DNA from: Aspidiotus rigidus
Lineage: Eukaryota > Arthropoda > Insecta > Hemiptera > Diaspididae
NCBI GenBank assembly: GCA_035079385.1
Contig: JAVHKY010000026.1
Span: 992,001-1,056,000 of the forward strand
DNA: 64,000 nt
Direction: 5' to 3'
Shown: positions 58,689 through 64,000 of the stretch, piece after piece
Layout of the letters: every line of letters starts with the position of its first letter
Numbering within the stretch: the stretch's first letter is position 1
Program-made: the position numbers and the translations under genes
Notes under the pieces: model-generated
Database searches by the model: none
Told to the model about the DNA's origin: nothing
The model's input: the letters and a program-made list of their open reading frames with translations, nothing else

Positions 58689-60675
58689 GTGTTTTCAAAT
58701 CATTATCGTTTAAAATGATGAAAGAGGATATCTTGGTCTTTTTCTTACTCTGTCGCTTTTTAACGTACCTGTATGAAAAAAGAAAAATAATTAATCCAAT
58801 ATTTTTCTTCGTCAATTTCTTCTGTCTAACTTGTGTTACGTAAAGTTGTGCATTAACAAAAGAAAGAAAGAAAAAAAAAAGTATTTATTAAATGCTACCT
58901 ACAGAAAATTCAAATCTTTGCCACTTGTTTTTATTTTTCTCAAATTTTTGTAGCTAGTTTTTTCTTTTTCTCCTTCCCATCTCTTAACAGTTGAATACAT
59001 TGTTGTGTATTGTTTCTCATTACACAGGCATGCCGATTCACATACGTATCGTGACTTCAGCCTAGAACTTGCGCCTTAAAAAAACTTGCGCTAAAAAAAA
59101 AATTATGTCAAGGGTCTTTATTTAAGTTAATTTTTTTCGAAGTAAAAATTTTATATTATTAATTATTTTTATTCGATTAAAGTGGCACAACTTTTTATCG
59201 CTTCCGCGTAGCATTAAATTTATGAAGAAATGTACCTGTCTTGTTATCTCTGTAACTGTCTCAGTCTATTCTCTTTATTTCTGTCCTATTATTATCGATG
59301 TTACTATTTTATTATTATTGATCGTTTATAATTATAGGGTTTTTATTTTTCATTTCATTTTCTATATATTTTCGTGGTTATGAAAATATTTATTACCTAT
59401 ATAATTCGACTTGTAATTTTAAATATTATTTTATACCTAACATTTTTTTTTTTTTTTTGTTGATGCACTCCTTTACATGGTTTAAGTTGTGTTAAACGAA
59501 CGAAATCGAGAAAAAGAAAAAAAAAAAACCTCTCAAGAAGAAGAGGATTTTTTATTTTTTCGTAATAAAGTACTTCTTTTTGCGACTATATTATTCTCTT
59601 CATTTTGGTGTACGGTGATTATATTATTTCTATTGTATTGAACTTGTATAATATTTTTTTATTCGACACGGATTAGGGGTACAGTACGTGTACGTACGTA
59701 TTTTCTTATTGTTCTTGTTTATACGAGTTCTGTTGATGACGTGTGGGATAAATACCTAACGTATTTTCTCGTTGGAGATGGTTATCTTTAAGGAACTGAT
59801 ACTGGCCGTGCGACGTAGCGGAGGGTTGGTGGAGGCAATCCATCCGTAATTTATTCATTCCCGTCCAGCTGATGTTTAAATTCCTGTATGTAGAAAAAAC
59901 AGATGGTCATCTAATTTTGTATCACCTACTATCGCGTGTTGTTGATCGTGTGGCAATCGGCAGAGCTTCCACGGAATCCAAGTCAAATTGTCCTCATAAT
60001 ATTGTGAAGTGGAGTCGGCGGCGCGGGTTTTGAACGGAAACCGGTGCGTGGTATGCGTGAATATTGTGTGTACGTGTGTATAAACAAAACGGGTAAATAG
60101 AGCGTTACGATCGTTCTACTTGATCGCGAAAAAAAAAAAAAAAAAATCGAGGTGGAAGAATTTTTGCTGTCGTCTCTAGCTCGAGGGCTGCCGCGGGCGT
60201 CTTCATAACTTTGACCCGAAAACGACTATGCTGTTGACGGAGAGGCGCGGGGAGTAATATTTTTCAATGCTCGCGTATTCTCGTGGCTGCCAAAATTCTG
60301 TAAAATTTCCATATGAAAAAAGTTCTCGAATTATTTCTCCCCGGAAAAAAATCTAGAAAATCCAAAACTGCGTTGCAGCCGTTGAGAAATGTAAATGTGA
60401 GCCAACTTCATGATTTTTTTTTTTTCATATAAGAACAAGAAAATGGTTTGAAAACAAAATTGGTTCGTTGTGAAATTTTCTACGAGAAGTTATCTTTGAA
60501 GAATATACGAGCCAGGTCAGAAGTAAACTAGGTACTTTAGAAGTGAGTCCTTGTCGCAAACTTCTAACGTTTATTGACGATAGATTTCTTGTGAAAAATA
60601 CCTTTAATTTCTAAACCCGAAAGTAGAGTCTATAGCAACAAGTAAGATAATATTTCATGGGTGGAGAAGATCCCC
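58689..60675. other. tutl intron or 3' region; nothing coding recognised
   Basis: AT-rich, with A- and T-runs at 59090, 59445 and 60128 and an AATAAA at 59563-59568. No further tutl cytoplasmic exon could be identified. Confidence 0.4.
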
Positions 60676-61712
60676 TTTGATGTGGTGGGGCTATTTCCCA
60701 ACATCCCAAAGTCTTAGAGAAATATACTCCCAGTTTTTGTACTTGTTCGTTACTCTCTTTGAGTATATTTCTCTATGATGGATGACCGTAAAATTAAAAA
60801 ACGCATTGATTCTATCCCAAAGTCTGTTACTATGCAGCGGATGGGCGAGTTACTTGTAAAATCTGGTGTCCCTCGTGAGGAAATGGGCGAATTTTTTGAC
60901 CTATTGAGGGTCTGTTGGTTCCCGAACTTTTGTAAATTTAATGGTAAATTCTACGAGTTCCCTGAAGACGTGGGAATCCCTATTGGATCTCCACCGGGTT
61001 CTCTTATTTCAGATGCTTTTATGTCCAAATTTGATGGCGACCTGTTCTCTTCAGGCCGGGTGTTTGTGAGTCATATACACTATTAGCACAGGTATGTTGA
61101 CGACGTTTTGTGTGCGTGGACCGGTCCAACAGAACTGCTTGGGAGTTTCTTGATTATTTACACAGCCTTTATTCTTCCATAAAATTTACACTGGAAGTTG
61201 ATGGCTCCGTTATAAACTTTCTAGACGTGTTCATTTCCGTTGCTGACGGCGTCCATCGATTTGGTATTTACAGAAAAAATACCTCGACCGATGGGTCGTC
61301 ATCTGTACCTGTTGCTCACAAAGCTGCTACGCTTAATAGCCTGATACAAGATTCATATCCCATTGAGTCTAGCCGCTTTCCAGAAAGAATTAATGACTAT
61401 AAAACACTTGGCTAGAGTCAATCAGGTCAGGGTTGATGTCGACCTTATGGTTTGTAGGAGGCTCACAAGGGGGCGACCTCCCCCTCCCGGGATTTACGCC
61501 AAGATGGTAGGAAACGGTAGATTAAGCTCCCGTTTCTGGGCAAGTTTTCATCGCAGTTGGGCCGTATCCTCCGCCTCTTTGGTTTTCGACCAGCCTTTTA
61601 TAATGTCAACATTGTTAAGAGCCTTTTCGTCGAATTAAAGGACCCTATCCCAGTGGCCGAGAGGGGAGGGGTTTATAGAATGGCTTGTGGAGATTGCCCT
61701 AGCGACTTCTAG
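60676..61712 (+). pseudogene. Penelope-like element relic, third family member
   Basis: Encodes FDVVGLFPNIPKS (60676), then after a small insertion TMQRMGELLVKSGVPREE, FPEDVGIPIGSPPGS, a stop, RYVDDVLCAWTGP in the next frame, and further N-to-C PLE segments up to near 61700. It is cut just after the start of the GIY-YIG region by the reversed copy. Several stops and shifts. Sequence differs from the 13-18 kb copies by many substitutions. Confidence 0.8.
60715..60813. mobile_element. 99-bp insertion with 12-bp target duplication in the PLE
   Basis: ATCCCAAAGTCT occurs at 60703-60714 and 60814-60825, flanking an insertion that begins TAGAGAAATATACTC and carries its reverse complement at about 60760-60774. 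The PLE reading frame FPNIPKS/VTMQRM continues across the duplication. It may be a tiny MITE plus filler DNA. Confidence 0.6.
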
Positions 61713-62940
61713 TGCTCAGCTACTCTCACCTTCATCTGGCGGTTGGTCTCACCAATATAAAAGCCTCTACAATCCCTGCATTCTATCTTGGAAACACCGC
61801 TCCTCTCATCAACGAGTATAAGGTACTTCAGCCTCACAAACAACCCTTTAACAGTGGTAGGGTTGTAAAAAGCTGGTCTGAAACCGAACGAGCGGAGGGT
61901 CCGACCCAATTGGAGGGAGAACTTCCTCAGGAAAGGGATACTGATCCAACGCATACGACGACGAAGGATCGTATTTCGGGTGAGGGAGGTGTTGGAATTA
62001 AGAATTCTTCTATTGAGTTTCCTCCGAACCATCTCGTCAACGTCGACATTGACCCCCATTCACTTTGGCCAGATGTTTTATTATCAATAATTCTTTTTTG
62101 AAGGCAGCCTGACTCAAGGAAATACGAGTCAGTCTGTGAACTAGGCTATTAAAAGCAGCTATCTTATGAGCACAAGGACTTCATGGACAACATCGGTCGT
62201 AGTATCTTTCCTGTATATTCCAAACTTATGGATACCGTCCTTCAAAGAGATCGATAAATCCAAAAAGTTGATGGAAGATCCTCCTTTTATGGAAGGGTAA
62301 CAGGAATTGAGATACCTCAGAAACTCACGAAGGAGATCTGGGGGACCTGTCCACGTGCATAGAACGTCATCAACGTAACTGTGCTAATAGTAAATATGAT
62401 TAAGGAACACCTGGTTCGAGGAAAAGAGGTCAAGTTCAAACTTGGGTGTGAAAATTTCGGAGATGAGGGAGCCTAAAGGCGATCCAGTAGGGATCCCTAC
62501 TTCATCACGGAACTCGAAAAATTTCCCTTCAAATTTACAGTAGTTTGGGGATCAACAGATATTTAAGAGTTCGAAAAATTCTTGAAGTTCATGGTGGGTA
62601 ATGTTGGCATTGACAAGTAGCTCACCCATACGCTGGATAGTAGCAGCTGTAGGTATATTCGAGAATAGACCAACAATATCGAACGACTAGATGGTCGTGC
62701 CCGGGGGAGACTTACACCCTTCAGGACATCAGTCAAAGAGGCCGAGTTCGAGGCCGAATGAGGAAATTCAAAATCAATGCGATGTTCAAACCAACGGTCC
62801 AGGAATTTAGCAAGGAGGTAGGTAGGAGAGGAAATGAATGAGACCACAGGTCGCGTCGGGGTATTATTTTTATGCACTTTAGGCAACCCGTAAAGAAGGG
62901 GGTGTGGGGTTAGGAACAAGGAGAGCTCCAAATATAACTA
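61709..62940 (-). pseudogene. Penelope-like element relic, reversed and convergent with the previous one
   Basis: The minus strand encodes, from 62940 down, LYGLPKVHKNNTPTRPVVS, LAKFLDRWFEHRIDFEFP, degraded RT core, NVDVDEMVRRKL and SGVSKIECRDCRGFYIGE (GIY-YIG with S for Y in the first motif), then RVAEH. The 3' end abuts the plus-strand copy at about 61710, so the two converge tail to tail. Frames are broken. Confidence 0.8.
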
Positions 62941-63480
62941 AAGATTGCCCAGTGTATAACCGAAATTTTATGTCAAATGCAACTTCTCGAGTTCCTTTTG
63001 TCCGATTGTTCTGATAGACTTGTACCATCCCAACCTGTACAGATAGTCCGCCATATTTGAAAAAAAAAAATGTACTTTGTCAGACATGTAGTTAATAATT
63101 CAATGTCTTGTAAGATTCACTTGCTAGTTAGATTATGTGCACAAAATCCGTTCATGGCGCGCTAATCAACTTGGATGACGACATGCACAGGTGAAGCACC
63201 TATACTTTTGTTGCTTTTTGGTTTTTATTCTTGTGTGCCCACGAAAAAGAACAATAAAGAATCTCATTTGTGAAATAATTTCTGCAGACCTGAGTTCCTT
63301 CTGTATCAATTTACCCGAAACACATATAAAGTTTGATAAGAACAGCGGATTATTTATAAGGTTTGCTAAAAACAGAGGTTCTTCAAGAGCTTGTCCCTAG
63401 AAACCCAACGTTTCATTTGATAGTTTTATTGAAGCCTCTGTAACCTGTGCAGAAAATTCTTCAATCGCCCGGTAAACAGT
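62941..63480. other. No feature recognised
   Basis: Short frames only. An A-run lies at 63060-63070. Confidence 0.45.
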
Positions 63481-63489
63481 TTCCCAATA

Positions 63490-64000
63490 GTTTCCCTAGT
63501 AATAAGAGGGCAATAGGGGAATATCAGGGTAACCTTGCCTGCAATTTTGCAAAGACCTAATGTCATCCTCTGTTGCCCAAATACTTTCCTGGGTAATAAG
63601 AGGGCAACAGGGAAGTTAAAGGGCAACGTTGCCGCTATTTTGGCAGAGACTAATGTTACCCTCTATCATCCCAACAGTTTCACGGGTATTAAGAGGGCAA
63701 TAGGAGAATTGCAGGGGAACCTTGCTTCCATTTTTGCAAAGACCTAATGTTACCCTCTGTCTTCCTAATAGTTTACTGTGTGATAAAGAGGGCAATAGGG
63801 AAATTAAAGGGTAACGTTGCCGCAATTTTGGCAGAGACGTAATGTTACCTTGTGTTTCCCAATAGTTTCCCGAGTAATAAGAGAGCAATAGGGGAATAAC
63901 AGGGGAACCTTGCTTCCATTTTTGCAAAGACCTAATGTTACCCTCTGTCTTCCTAATAGTTTCCTCTATGATAAGAGGGCAATAGGAAAATGAAAGGATA
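63490..64000. repeat. Minisatellite, period about 94 bp, running off the window
   Basis: TAATAAGAGGGCAATAGGG recurs with changes near 63500, 63594, 63688, 63783, 63875 and 63969. Alternate units carry CAGGG(G/T)AACCTTGC or AAAGGGTAACGTTGCC, which hints at a two-unit higher order of about 188 bp. Frames on both strands are repeat artefacts. Confidence 0.75.

Noticed and set aside
63426..63927. Overlapping frames at the window end on both strands
   Set aside because: Products of the 94-bp minisatellite.

Overview
The window reads as insect nuclear DNA: AT-rich, intron-dominated, packed with transposable elements and minisatellites, with spliced genes and no operon-like layout. The anchor is a plus-strand gene of the Turtle/IgSF9 family of neuronal cell-adhesion receptors (tutl). 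Nine exons with consensus splice sites and matching phases run from 28066 to 58684: Ig2, Ig3, Ig4, Ig5, two FN3 domains, one transmembrane helix and the start of the cytoplasmic tail. The signal peptide and Ig1 exons were not found, so the first 28 kb is probably intron, with the 5' exons upstream of the window. The cytoplasmic tail either ends at 58688 or continues beyond 64 kb. The insect order cannot be fixed from sequence alone; Hemiptera is only a guess.

Other genes: a two-exon orphan gene at 7479-8334 (about 192 aa, hydrophobic N-terminus, charged tail with internal repeats); an intronless BTB-BACK-Kelch-like gene of 603 aa at 40833-42644, inside the intron between the two FN3 domains; and an intact tRNA-Val(UAC) at 35381-35453.

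Layout: 0.8-6.0 kb is a solo arm of a foldback-like element broken by two nested Helentron-like elements full of 45-bp minisatellite. 7.5-8.4 kb is the orphan gene. 8.4-9.3 kb is rich in TGACGTCA octamers. 9.3-17.9 kb is a graveyard of Penelope-like elements (PLEs), an RTE-type LINE, a MITE and a TCGA-rich TIR element. 17.9-25.4 kb holds little apart from a LINE fragment and an AT-rich tract. 25.4-26.8 kb is a second solo foldback arm. 28-38.3 kb holds tutl Ig and FN3 exons with a LINE fragment, a large inverted repeat and the tRNA in the introns. 38.3-49.9 kb holds the Kelch-like gene, a modular 134/199-bp satellite and a second, reversed Helentron-like element with roughly 1-kb higher-order repeats. 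49.9-58.7 kb holds the last tutl exons around a TA-flanked MITE and a 4.7-kb giant palindrome. 60.7-62.9 kb has two convergent PLE relics. 63.5 kb to the end is a 94-bp minisatellite.

Most novel: two unrelated repeat families share the architecture of Helentron-associated elements (5' terminal repeat, minisatellite core, inverted terminal repeat copy, hairpin, T-rich end, insertion into T runs); giant inverted repeats sit in transcribed introns; and two in-frame symmetric candidate cassette exons lie between the FN3 domains of tutl. No bacterial, viral or CRISPR system was seen.
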